Numbered from the stretch's first letter, positions 5,531 through 13,175 are shown. The stretch: 13,408 bases of DNA from Betaproteobacteria bacterium (GCA_023266245.1 JAHFRO010000028.1:12500-25907); one strand, 5' to 3'. Made by a program: numbers and translations. The notes: a model not told the origin generated them from the sequence alone.

Positions 5531-6994
5531 TTGCCGTTGCCGGTGGCCGTGATCATACCCAGCAACGGCCCTGAAGCCCCCTCGGCAAACGCCGCCGACA
5601 CTTCCAAGCTGTCTTTCGCCGCGTTGGGTTTGATTCCCGAGCTGACGCGCGCGGTCGTCGACCAGGGCTACCTGGAGCCGACCCCGATCCAGGTCAAGGC
5701 CATCCCGGCCATCCTGCAGCGCCGGGACGTCATGGGCGCCGCCCAGACCGGCACCGGCAAGACCGCCGGCTTCGCTCTGCCGCTGCTGCAGCTGCTTGCG
5801 CCTCACGCCAATACCAGCCTGTCTCCGGCAAGACATCAGGTGCATGTGCTGATTCTCACCCCCACCCGCGAACTCGCCGCCCAGGTCGAAGAAAGCGTGC
5901 GAACCTACAGCAAGTACCTGCCGCTGCGTTCCGCGGTGGTCTACGGGGGTATAGACATCGATCCGCAGATGAAAGTGCTGCACGCCGGGGTCGAGATCCT
6001 GGTCGCGACTCCGGGCCGGCTGCTCGACCACCTGCACCAGAAAAGCGTCAACCTGTCGCGCGTACAGTTTCTGGTCCTCGATGAGGCCGACCGCATGCTC
6101 GACATGGGGTTTATCCCCGATATCAAGCGCATCCTCGCCGTGCTGCCGCCGCGGCGCCAGAACCTGCTGTTCTCAGCGACCTTCCCGGACGAAGTGCGCC
6201 GGCTTGCAAAAGAGCTGCTGCACTCGCCGGTAACGATCGAGGTCGCGCCGCGCAACACTCCGCCCGACCTCGTTTCACACCAGGTTTATCTCGTCCCCGC
6301 CCTGCGCAAACGCGCGCTGCTGGCGCATCTCGTTCGTAGCCGCGACATGCGTCAGGTGCTGGTGTTCGTCCGCATGAAGCGCGATGCGAACCGGCTCGCG
6401 CGCCAGGTGCAGCAAGACGGCATTGCCGCGACCGCCATCCACAGCGACCGCACCCAGCCCGAGCGCATGCAGGCGCTGGAAGAATTCAAGCAGGGCAAGG
6501 TGACGGTGTTGGTGGCGACCGACGTCGCCGCGCGCGGGCTCGACATCGTAGAGCTGCCGTTCGTGGTGAATTACGAGCTGCCCCACACCCCGGAAGATTA
6601 CGTGCACCGCATCGGCCGCACCGCGCGCGCCGGCCTGCCGGGCGAGGCGATCTCGCTGGTGAGTCCCGATGAACTGAAGTATCTGGAGGACATCGAGCGG
6701 ATGCTCAAGCGCAAGCTGCCGCGGGCATCCGCGCCGGCACTCGAGTCCGAGGGCCGCCCCGCACATCGCGCGCGGGGAGCGAAACACGAGCGCGGCGGGC
6801 AACGGCCGCAACCGAAACCGCAGCCCGTTCCGCGGTCTTCACCGTCCACCTTCGACTATACCAAGCCCTACGAACCCGCACCGTCGAGCGGTGCAGCGCG
6901 AACCGACGCCAGTTTGGCGGGGCACAGGAAGCCGGGGCGCCCCACTGCCGCCCTGCTCGGCGGGGGACCTGCCAAGCGCGAGCCCCGTAAATGA
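5531..6994 (+). CDS. rhlE: DEAD-box ATP-dependent RNA helicase, RhlE type
   Basis: This protein uses ATP to remodel RNA duplexes; RhlE relatives act in ribosome assembly and RNA turnover. All core motifs are present: Q motif TPIQ (51-54), motif I AAQTGTGKT (70-78), PTREL (111-115), TPGR, DEAD (184-187), SAT (215-217), ATDVAARGLD (329-338) and HRIGRTARAG (359-368). After about 395 comes a basic, Pro-rich tail, as in other RhlE proteins. The start is uncertain. An in-frame stop at 5507-5509 limits it, and there is no ATG before the domain; candidates are TTG 5531, TTG 5537, GTG 5543 and GTG 5549, none with a good Shine-Dalgarno. Family members usually begin at MSF, which aligns with LSF at 27-29, so some 20 residues here are extra. 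Everything from about residue 27 is secure. Confidence 0.93.
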   Translation: MPLPVAVIIPSNGPEAPSANAADTSKLSFAALGLIPELTRAVVDQGYLEPTPIQVKAIPAILQRRDVMGAAQTGTGKTAGFALPLLQLLAPHANTSLSPARHQVHVLILTPTRELAAQVEESVRTYSKYLPLRSAVVYGGIDIDPQMKVLHAGVEILVATPGRLLDHLHQKSVNLSRVQFLVLDEADRMLDMGFIPDIKRILAVLPPRRQNLLFSATFPDEVRRLAKELLHSPVTIEVAPRNTPPDLVSHQVYLVPALRKRALLAHLVRSRDMRQVLVFVRMKRDANRLARQVQQDGIAATAIHSDRTQPERMQALEEFKQGKVTVLVATDVAARGLDIVELPFVVNYELPHTPEDYVHRIGRTARAGLPGEAISLVSPDELKYLEDIERMLKRKLPRASAPALESEGRPAHRARGAKHERGGQRPQPKPQPVPRSSPSTFDYTKPYEPAPSSGAARTDASLAGHRKPGRPTAALLGGGPAKREPRK

Positions 6995-7075
6995 CGGCGC
7001 GGCCGGGCCGGCGACGCAGAAATCCTGCGATGCACCGGCAGTGGCCGCACGGCGCGCGGCGCTGAGCGCAACCGC

Positions 7076-7816
7076 ATGGAAGCGCTGAGCGTCCCCGAAC
7101 TCCTGTTCTTCTGCCTCGTCATCATCCTCTCGTACGCGATACGCGGCAGCGCCGGATTCGGCGGCGTGACGGTGCCGCTGCTGGCGCTGTTCATGTCGCT
7201 GAAAGTGGTGGTGCCCATGGTGACCTTCCTCGGGCTGGTTTCCTCCTGGGTCATCCTCAGCAAGGATTACCGCTACGTTGACTGGCGCGTGACGCTGAGG
7301 ATCCTGCCGTCCTGTCTCATAGGCGTGCTGCTCGGGCTGTACTTTTTCAAGACGCTGGACGCGCACGCGCTGGCGCGCGCGCTCGGCTACGTGGTGCTCG
7401 CCTACGGCGGCTACTCGTGGTGGCTGACGGTGCGTCCCGCGGCGAGCACCAAGCTGCCGCTCAAGACGATCCTGCCGGTGACCGGCACGATAGCGGGCTT
7501 CGTCGGTACGATGTTCGGCGCGATGGCGGGCATGTTTTTCGCGATCTACCTCGATCTGCTCAAGTTCGCCAAGAACGAGTTCCGCGCCACCGCGTCGGCG
7601 ATCCTGTTCGCGCTGGGCATTTTCAGGGGGCTGGGCTATATCGCCATCGGCGCCTACGACCGCGACGCCTTGATCGCCTGTGCCGCGGCGCTGCCGCTGA
7701 TGGTGATCGGGATTTTTCTCGGCAACCGCATTCACGCCAACTTGAACCAGCTCATGTTCAAGCGCCTGATCGCGGGCATGATGATCGCGAGCGCCGTTCC
7801 GCTCATCCTGCGCTGA
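7076..7816 (+). CDS. TauE/SafE-type sulfite or organosulfonate exporter family permease
   Basis: This polytopic inner-membrane protein of 246 residues belongs to the TauE/SafE (DUF81) family. It has the N-terminal family pattern GSAGFGG (24-30) in the first re-entrant helix region and a related pattern in the second half (GFVGTMFGAMAG, about 141-152). The two-fold pseudo-repeat and about seven or eight hydrophobic segments are as expected. Characterised members export sulfite, sulfoacetate or related anions, but the family is broad, so the substrate is a guess. The next gene on the same strand encodes a multi-rhodanese protein, which favours a sulfur-compound role. The start is ATG 7076 with a poor ribosome binding site, 81 bases after the helicase stop; read-through from the helicase is possible. 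Confidence 0.9.
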   Translation: MEALSVPELLFFCLVIILSYAIRGSAGFGGVTVPLLALFMSLKVVVPMVTFLGLVSSWVILSKDYRYVDWRVTLRILPSCLIGVLLGLYFFKTLDAHALARALGYVVLAYGGYSWWLTVRPAASTKLPLKTILPVTGTIAGFVGTMFGAMAGMFFAIYLDLLKFAKNEFRATASAILFALGIFRGLGYIAIGAYDRDALIACAAALPLMVIGIFLGNRIHANLNQLMFKRLIAGMMIASAVPLILR

Positions 7817-7830
7817 AAACCAAAAGCGGG

Positions 7831-7930
7831 AACGCCAAGGACGCGAAGGGTATGCGAAGGTCGCAAAGGAAAACCAGATCAAGGTATCATTCCTTCGCGT
7901 CCTTCGTTGTTCCTTTGCGTCCTTTGCGTT
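7831..7930. repeat. Palindrome of iterated 9-10-bp units
   Basis: Arms 7831-7870 and 7891-7930 are inverted copies matching at 31 of 40 positions around a 20-base centre. The units are variants of acgcaaagg or acgcgaagg. The palindrome lies between the exporter and rhodanese genes, ends 15 bases before the rhodanese ATG, and is followed by a run of T. It could act as a hairpin that limits read-through or translation of the rhodanese gene. Confidence 0.72.
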
Positions 7931-7945
7931 GATGCTTTTTTAGTG

Positions 7946-9547
7946 ATGACTACACTTAAAGGAGTTTCAGCAGAGCAACTCAAAGCCATGCTGCGCGACG
8001 GCGGGGAGATCGCGGCGCTCGACGTGCGCGAGGAAGGCGTGTTCGCGCAGCGTCACATGCTGCTCGCTTCCAGCGCGTCCCTCTCGCGGCTGGAACTGCG
8101 CGTGCCGCTGCTGGTGCCGCGGCGTTCCGCTCGCGTGGTGTTGGTTGACAGCGGCGAAGGCCTGGCGCAGAGAGCCGCCGGCAAGCTGACCGGCAACGGC
8201 TACACCGACGTTCACGTGCTCGCCGGAGGAATCGAAGCCTGGGCCGCGGCCGGTTTCCCCCTTTACAGCGGGGTCAATGTTCCGAGCAAGGCCTTCGGCG
8301 AATTCGTCGAGCACCGCTATCACACGCCGCGCATCGAGCCGCAGGAGGTCCAGGCCAGGGTCAACGCCGGTGAGAAAGTGGTCATCCTCGACAGCCGGCC
8401 GCTCGCCGAATACAGGAAAATGAGCATCCCGGGAGGCATAGATTGTCCGGGCGCCGAGCTGGTTTACCGTGTTCACGATGTCGTCCAGTCGCCCGACACG
8501 CTGGTGGTGGTGAATTGCGCAGGACGCACGCGCAGCATCATCGGCGCGCAATCCCTCATCCATGCCGGTATCCCCAACAAGGTGGTGGCGTTGAAAAACG
8601 GCACCATGGGCTGGCACCTCGCCGGTTTCCAGCTCGCGCACAACCAGGATCGCGTCGCGCCGGCGCCGGGCGAATCAGGGCTCAAGAAAGCACAACAGGC
8701 CGCGGCGCGCGTGGCGCAGCGTTTCGGCGTCAAGTACATCGACGTCGCGATGGTGCGCAAGTTTGCCCTGGAGATGGATCGGCGCACGCTCTATCTCTTC
8801 GACGTGCGCAGCCCGGAAGAATATCAGGCCGGCCACCTCCCTTCCACGGTGTCTGCCCCGGGCGGACAGCTGGTGCAGACCACCGACGCCTTCATGGCCA
8901 CGCGCAACGCCCGCGTGCTGCTGATCGACGACAACGGCGTGCGCGCCACCATGACCGCCTCGTGGCTGATCCAGATGGGCTGGAACGAAGTCTACGTCGT
9001 CCGGAACGCGCTAAGCTCGGGGCCGCTGTACCAGGGACCGGCGCCGGTTACGGCGCTCGGGCTCGACAAAGCGAAGTGCAGCACCATCACGGCCGATGAG
9101 TTGAAACGCGCGCTCGAAGCGAAGCGGGGGGTGGTGGTGGATTTCGAAACCAGTCTGCGCTACCGCGACGGCCACATACCCGGTGCCTGGCTCGCGATCC
9201 GCGCCCATCTCGCGGACAACCTCAAGAAGATCCCGCCCGCCGCGATGATCGTGCTCATCTCCCCTGACGGCATCATCGCCCGGCTCGCAGCGCCCGAGGC
9301 GGCGCAGCTGACCAGGACACCGGTGAAGGTGCTCGCAGGCGGCACCGAGGCCTGGCGCATGGCGGGATTGCCGCTCGAGACCGGGATGACTCATCTCGCG
9401 GACGCCACCGACGACGTCTGGTATCGCCCCTATGACCGCACCGCGAACGTCGAAGAAGCGATGAAGGACTACCTTAGCTGGGAAGTGGGCCTGGTGAAGC
9501 AGATCGAGCACGATGAGGACGCCAGGTTCCGGCACTTTCCGGCGTGA
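7946..9547 (+). CDS. Four-domain rhodanese-like sulfurtransferase
   Basis: This 533-residue cytoplasmic protein consists of four consecutive rhodanese-like domains (about 1-107, 128-232, 263-360 and 378-480) plus a tail of about 50 residues. Each has the D-x-R or D-x-E strand and the closing A/K-G-G/N-x-x-x-W-x-x-A-G helix, or its remnant. Only domain 2 has the catalytic cysteine, Cys191 in CAGRTR. The matching positions are Asp68 in domain 1, Asp328 in domain 3 and Ser439 in domain 4. A single active site flanked by three non-catalytic domains is therefore expected. Rhodaneses move sulfane sulfur between donors such as thiosulfate or persulfides and acceptors. The frame is open upstream to 7907, but that stretch lies in the palindromic repeat; ATG 7946 (or GTG 7943) is preferred, although no Shine-Dalgarno is visible. 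Confidence 0.9.
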   Translation: MTTLKGVSAEQLKAMLRDGGEIAALDVREEGVFAQRHMLLASSASLSRLELRVPLLVPRRSARVVLVDSGEGLAQRAAGKLTGNGYTDVHVLAGGIEAWAAAGFPLYSGVNVPSKAFGEFVEHRYHTPRIEPQEVQARVNAGEKVVILDSRPLAEYRKMSIPGGIDCPGAELVYRVHDVVQSPDTLVVVNCAGRTRSIIGAQSLIHAGIPNKVVALKNGTMGWHLAGFQLAHNQDRVAPAPGESGLKKAQQAAARVAQRFGVKYIDVAMVRKFALEMDRRTLYLFDVRSPEEYQAGHLPSTVSAPGGQLVQTTDAFMATRNARVLLIDDNGVRATMTASWLIQMGWNEVYVVRNALSSGPLYQGPAPVTALGLDKAKCSTITADELKRALEAKRGVVVDFETSLRYRDGHIPGAWLAIRAHLADNLKKIPPAAMIVLISPDGIIARLAAPEAAQLTRTPVKVLAGGTEAWRMAGLPLETGMTHLADATDDVWYRPYDRTANVEEAMKDYLSWEVGLVKQIEHDEDARFRHFPA

Positions 9548-9556
9548 GGGCGCCGG

Positions 9557-10537
9557 TCACTGGATCTGCAGGCCGATTTCGCGGATCACTCTCCCCCACT
9601 TGTCGTGCTCGGCCTTGACGAAGGCACCGAACGCCTCCGGGGTCGAAGCGACCGCATCGGTGCCGGTGTTGGTGAACGCGGTCTGCACTTCGCGGGTCTG
9701 CAGCAACCGCGTGATTTCACGGTTGAGCTTGGCGATGATCGCGCCCGGCGTGCCGCGCGGCACGAGCAGCCCATGCCACAGCGTCGCGTCATAGCCGGGC
9801 ACGCCCGCTTCGGCGATGCTCGGCACATCCGGCATCTGCGGCGAGCGCTGGGCGGTGGTCACGGCGAGCGCGCGCAGGCGCCCCGCCTTGTGGTGCGGCA
9901 GCGCCAGCGCGATGCCGGGGAACCCGACCTTGACCTGGCCGCCCAGCAGGTCGGCGGTGGCCGGCCCGCTTCCTTTATACGGGATGTGCATCATGTTGAT
10001 CTTGGCCATGGAGAGGAACAACGCGCCGAACAGGTGTTGTGCGCTGCCGTTGCCGGAGGAGGCGTAGTCAATTTTCCCGGGTTGAGCCCTGGCGAGCACG
10101 GTCAGCTCCTGCACCGAGTTCGCGGGCAGCGAAGGATGGATCACCAGCACGTTGGGGGCGCTGCCGATCTGCGTGATCGGCGCGAAGGCATTGATCGGAT
10201 CGTACGGCAGCTTCTTGTAAAGGCTGGCGCTGATCACCAACGGCGTCGCCGTCAGCAGCAGCGTGTGGCCGTCCGGCTGCGCCTTGGCGGCGAGGTCCGC
10301 GCCGATCGTGCTGCCCGCGCCCGGCCGATTGTCCACCACCACCTGGTGGCCCAGCGTGTCCGAAAGCTTCTGCGCGAGTATGCGCCCCGGCGTGTCCGTC
10401 GCCCCGCCCGCCGAGAACGGAATAATCATGCGGATCGGCCTGGTGGGAAAGTCCTGCGCCGGCACGGCTGATGCCGATCCCAGCAGGACCGATGTGCAGA
10501 GTGCCTCAACCAGCCGTCTGTGTTGAGCGCCCTTCAT
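9557..10537 (-). CDS. Tripartite tricarboxylate transporter substrate-binding protein (Bug/TctC family)
   Basis: This 326-residue periplasmic solute-binding protein has a signal peptide at about 1-28, with the mature part beginning near DFPTRPIR. Family landmarks are PFSAGGATD (ligand-binding loop), VDNRPGAGSTIGAD, YDPINAFAPIT, GSAQHLFG, HIPYKGSGPA and the C-terminal DATLWHGL region. Bug proteins bind carboxylates or similar small anions. Many are orphans without TctA/TctB, and none of those membrane genes is in this window. A strong ribosome binding site (gaggaggg) precedes the ATG. It is the second of two tandem paralogues and looks roughly two-thirds identical to the other by eye. Only 9 bases separate its stop from that of the rhodanese gene on the other strand, leaving no room for a conventional terminator. 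Confidence 0.95.
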   Translation of the reverse strand: MKGAQHRRLVEALCTSVLLGSASAVPAQDFPTRPIRMIIPFSAGGATDTPGRILAQKLSDTLGHQVVVDNRPGAGSTIGADLAAKAQPDGHTLLLTATPLVISASLYKKLPYDPINAFAPITQIGSAPNVLVIHPSLPANSVQELTVLARAQPGKIDYASSGNGSAQHLFGALFLSMAKINMMHIPYKGSGPATADLLGGQVKVGFPGIALALPHHKAGRLRALAVTTAQRSPQMPDVPSIAEAGVPGYDATLWHGLLVPRGTPGAIIAKLNREITRLLQTREVQTAFTNTGTDAVASTPEAFGAFVKAEHDKWGRVIREIGLQIQ

Positions 10538-10560
10538 CGTTGCCCTCCTCTTTTCGATCC

Positions 10561-10603
10561 CTCATAGCCGCCGGGAGGCATCCGCAGCGGCGTTCGTGAT
10601 GAG
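10561..10603 (-). other. Stem-loop between the two binding-protein genes
   Basis: Nested inverted repeats (10561-10565 with 10599-10603, 10567-10571 with 10587-10591, 10572-10574 with 10582-10584) fill most of the 74-base gap between the tandem genes. There is no T tract on the minus strand. It might moderate transcription or message decay between the two genes. Confidence 0.3.
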
Positions 10604-10611
10604 TCACCTGT

Positions 10612-11595
10612 TTACTGGACCTGCGCGCCGCTGTCCTTCACCACCTTGGCCCACTTAGTGGCCTCGCCTTTGAGGTAGGCGCCGAACTTCTCCGGAGTGT
10701 CCTGGTAGCTCACTTCGGTGCCGCTGGCGAGAAAGCTCTTCTGCACCTCCGGCTGCCTGAGCGTCCTCACGAGCTCGCCGTGCAGCTTCATGATGATCTC
10801 GCGCGGCGTGGCCTTGGGCGCCGCGAGTCCCAGCCACAGCGTCGCGTCGTAGCCTTTGACTCCGGCTTCGGCGATGGTGGGCACTTCAGGCATCGCCACC
10901 GAGCGCTTCCCGCTGGTCACGCCCAGCGCCCGCAGCCTGCCGGTCTTGACGTGGGGCAGCACGATGGCGATACCGGGAAATCCGACCTGCACCTGCCCGG
11001 CGATGAGATCGGTCGCCGCCGGTGCGCTGCCCTTGTACGGGATGTGCGTCATCTTGATGCCTGCCAGGGACATGAACAGCTCCCCGAACAGGTGCTGCGA
11101 GCTGCCGTTGCCGGAGGACGCGAAGTCGATCTTTCCGGGCTGCGCCTTGGCAAGCGCGATCAGGTCCTTCACCGACTTCGCCGGCAGCGAGGGATGCACC
11201 ACCAGCACGTTGGGCGCATTGCCGATCTCGGTGATCGGCACGAAGTCGTTGATCGGGTCGTACGGCAGCTTCTTGTAGAGCGCCGCGCTGACGAAGTGCG
11301 TGTTGGTAATGAACAGCAGGGTGTAGCCGTCGGGCGGCGATTTGGCAGCGATGTCGGCGCCGATCGTGCTGCCCGCGCCGGGCCGGTTGTCGATCACCAC
11401 CTGCTGGCCGAGTGTTTTCGAGAGCTCCTGCGCCAGGATGCGCGCGGGCACGTCGGCCGCGCCGCCCGGCGAGAACGGTACGATGACGCGCACCGGGCGA
11501 ACCGGATAGTTTTGCGCTCCGGCAATGGGTGCGGTAAGGCCGAGCCCCACGGCGCCGACCCATGCCAGGAATGCAACAAGCCGCGCGAAAGTCAT
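10612..11595 (-). CDS. Tripartite tricarboxylate transporter substrate-binding protein (Bug/TctC family), upstream paralogue
   Basis: This 327-residue periplasmic binding protein has a signal peptide at about 1-27 (hydrophobic, ending GAQ before NYPVRPVR). It shows the same landmarks as its neighbour: PFSPGGAAD, IDNRPGAGSTIGAD, YDPINDFVPIT, SSQHLFG and HIPYKGSAPA. The ATG has a good ribosome binding site (gaggaaa). It is the first gene of the tandem pair and is divergent from the hydrolase-OsmC gene. The ligand cannot be told from sequence. The paralogues differ at scattered positions in and around the binding loops (for example TDTP against ADVP after the GGA motif), which would fit related but distinct ligands. 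No regulator gene is adjacent. Confidence 0.95.
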   Translation of the reverse strand: MTFARLVAFLAWVGAVGLGLTAPIAGAQNYPVRPVRVIVPFSPGGAADVPARILAQELSKTLGQQVVIDNRPGAGSTIGADIAAKSPPDGYTLLFITNTHFVSAALYKKLPYDPINDFVPITEIGNAPNVLVVHPSLPAKSVKDLIALAKAQPGKIDFASSGNGSSQHLFGELFMSLAGIKMTHIPYKGSAPAATDLIAGQVQVGFPGIAIVLPHVKTGRLRALGVTSGKRSVAMPEVPTIAEAGVKGYDATLWLGLAAPKATPREIIMKLHGELVRTLRQPEVQKSFLASGTEVSYQDTPEKFGAYLKGEATKWAKVVKDSGAQVQ

Positions 11596-11641
11596 AAGCT
11601 GTTTCCTCTTCGGTAACTGATTATTTAGATTATTTGTGTGC

Positions 11642-11672
11642 GTCAGACAGGCGCTTCATCATAGCATCTGAC
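11642..11672. promoter_or_regulatory. Inverted repeat in the divergent intergenic region
   Basis: gtcaga (11642-11647) and tctgac (11667-11672) form a 6-bp inverted repeat separated by 19 bases. It lies in the 165-base region between the divergent binding-protein and hydrolase-OsmC genes, beside an AT-rich stretch at about 11620-11637. It may be a regulator site, but arms this short can arise by chance. Confidence 0.25.
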
Positions 11673-11760
11673 AGTGTCGGGTGCGAAGGGTGCCCAGCAA
11701 CGGCAACCGTCACGGCAGCGGCAAGGTCGCGTGCTACCATCGGTTGCGAAAGGAACTGTC

Positions 11761-12996
11761 ATGAACGAAAGCCCCTCACTGATCCGTTTTCCCGGCGCGC
11801 TCGGAACGATGCTCGCCGCGCGTCTCGATCTGCCGACCGGACAGCCCTCTGCCTTCGCCCTGTTCGCCCATTGCTTCACCTGCTCCAAGGAAACGCTCGC
11901 CGCCTCGCGCATCAGCGCCGCGCTTACCGCGCGCGGCATCGCCGTGCTGCGCTTCGACTTCACGGGTCTCGGCAGCAGTGAGGGCGACTTCGCCAACACC
12001 AATTTTTCCTCCAACGTGGCAGACCTTGCCGCGGCCGCCGCCTGGCTGCGGGAGCATCACCGGGCGCCGCGGATACTCATCGGCCACAGCCTGGGCGGCG
12101 CGGCGGTACTCGCCGCCGCCCGCGACATCCCGGAAGCGGCCGCAGTGGCGACCATCGGTGCGCCATACGAGCCCAACCATGTCAGGCGCCTGCTCGCGCC
12201 GGCGATCGCCGAAATCGAGGCCGCCGGAGAAGCCGAGGTCGCGCTCGCCGGGCGGAAATTCCGCATCAAAAAACAGTTCCTGCAAGACATTGCGAGCCAG
12301 AACAGCCGTGATGCGATCGGCTTGCTGCGCAAGGCGCTGCTCGTCTTCCACTCGCCGCGCGATACCACGGTGAGCATAGACAACGCCGCGCAGATCTTCA
12401 TGGCGGCGAAGCATCCGAAGAGTTTCGTTTCGCTCGACGACGCCGACCATCTGCTGACACGCAAGGAGGACGCGATTTATGTGGCTGCGGTCCTGGCCGC
12501 CTGGGCCAGTCGCTACATCGGCGGGACGGCAACGATCGCGGAACAGCCGGATGACGAAAAAACGGGCACTGTCACCGTCAACGAAACACGCGAAGGCAAG
12601 TTTACGCAAGCGATCGCCGCCGGTCCGCACCGGCTGCGTGCCGACGAACCCATCTCCTTTGGCGGCAACGACAGCGGTCCCTCGCCGTACGACCTGCTGC
12701 TCGCCGGGCTCGGCGCCTGCACCTCCATGACCGTCCGCATGTACGCGGACCAAAAGCAATGGCCGCTCGCCAAAGTCACGGTGCGGCTCAAGCATGAAAA
12801 GATCCACGCCCAGGATTGCGCGGAATGTGAAACCAAGGAAGGGAAAATCGACCGCATCGAGCGGGAAATCGAGCTCGAAGGCAACCTGGACGATGCCCAA
12901 CGCACGCGGTTGCTCGAGATCGCCAACAAGTGCCCGGTGCACCGCACGCTGCATTCCGAGGTGTGGATACCGACGCGACTCAAGCCGGCGCTATAA
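11761..12996 (+). CDS. Bifunctional alpha/beta hydrolase-OsmC family protein
   Basis: This 411-residue fusion has an alpha/beta hydrolase at residues 1 to about 255. The nucleophile elbow is GHSLGG (Ser110), and the likely acid and base are Asp201 (SPRDTTV) and His230 (DADHLL). An OsmC/Ohr-like domain follows at about 268-408, with the peroxidatic-type cysteine Cys320 (GLGACTSMT) and the second cysteine Cys391 (NKCPVH). A further pair, Cys353 and Cys356 (DCAEC), lies between them. OsmC/Ohr proteins reduce organic hydroperoxides with thiols, so the fusion could hydrolyse a peroxidised or acylated substrate and detoxify it, though this is inference. This fusion is known in proteobacteria. The frame is open to 11674, but ATG 11761 has a good ribosome binding site (aaagga, 11749-11754) and fits the family start. 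Confidence 0.94.
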   Translation: MNESPSLIRFPGALGTMLAARLDLPTGQPSAFALFAHCFTCSKETLAASRISAALTARGIAVLRFDFTGLGSSEGDFANTNFSSNVADLAAAAAWLREHHRAPRILIGHSLGGAAVLAAARDIPEAAAVATIGAPYEPNHVRRLLAPAIAEIEAAGEAEVALAGRKFRIKKQFLQDIASQNSRDAIGLLRKALLVFHSPRDTTVSIDNAAQIFMAAKHPKSFVSLDDADHLLTRKEDAIYVAAVLAAWASRYIGGTATIAEQPDDEKTGTVTVNETREGKFTQAIAAGPHRLRADEPISFGGNDSGPSPYDLLLAGLGACTSMTVRMYADQKQWPLAKVTVRLKHEKIHAQDCAECETKEGKIDRIEREIELEGNLDDAQRTRLLEIANKCPVHRTLHSEVWIPTRLKPAL

Positions 12997-13032
12997 TCAG
13001 CCAGACATATCGCAGAAAAAACAAAACCCTTT

Positions 13033-13129
13033 GCCACAGAGGACACAGAGTTCACAGAGGGTAAAACCCCATGAACCTGACCGGCGTTGCATTTCGCTTT
13101 TTCTCGGTGTTCTCTGTGATCTCTGTGGC
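13033..13129. repeat. Palindrome of iterated 9-bp units
   Basis: Arms 13033-13059 and 13103-13129 are inverted copies matching at 22 of 27 positions, with a 43-base centre. The left arm is three 9-bp units each starting cacagag (13035, 13044, 13053). The right arm has the complement at 13112 and 13121 and a degenerate third at 13103. It starts 36 bases after the hydrolase-OsmC stop and may help terminate that transcript. Confidence 0.72.
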
Positions 13130-13145
13130 TAATGGCTTTGGAGTT

Positions 13146-13175
13146 ATCGGCGTTTATCGGCGTGCATCGGCGGCT
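13146..13175. repeat. Three tandem 10-bp units
   Basis: The core atcggcg recurs exactly every 10 bases at 13146, 13156 and 13166, with variable 3-base spacers. It directly follows the 9-bp-unit palindrome in the same intergenic region. I see no inverted partner for it inside the window. Confidence 0.65.

Noticed and set aside
6839..7882. 347-codon open frame antisense to the exporter gene
   Set aside because: Its composition is rich in His, Arg, Gln and Glu with no hydrophobic core or known motif, as expected for the complement of a membrane-protein gene.
11776..12954. 392-codon open frame antisense to the hydrolase-OsmC gene
   Set aside because: No recognisable domain, and it lies entirely opposite a gene with complete catalytic motifs in both domains. 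Long antisense frames are expected at this GC content.
13033..13175. CRISPR array
   Set aside because: Units of 9-10 bases with 2-3-base spacers and an inverted arrangement do not fit CRISPR repeats and spacers, and no cas gene is present.
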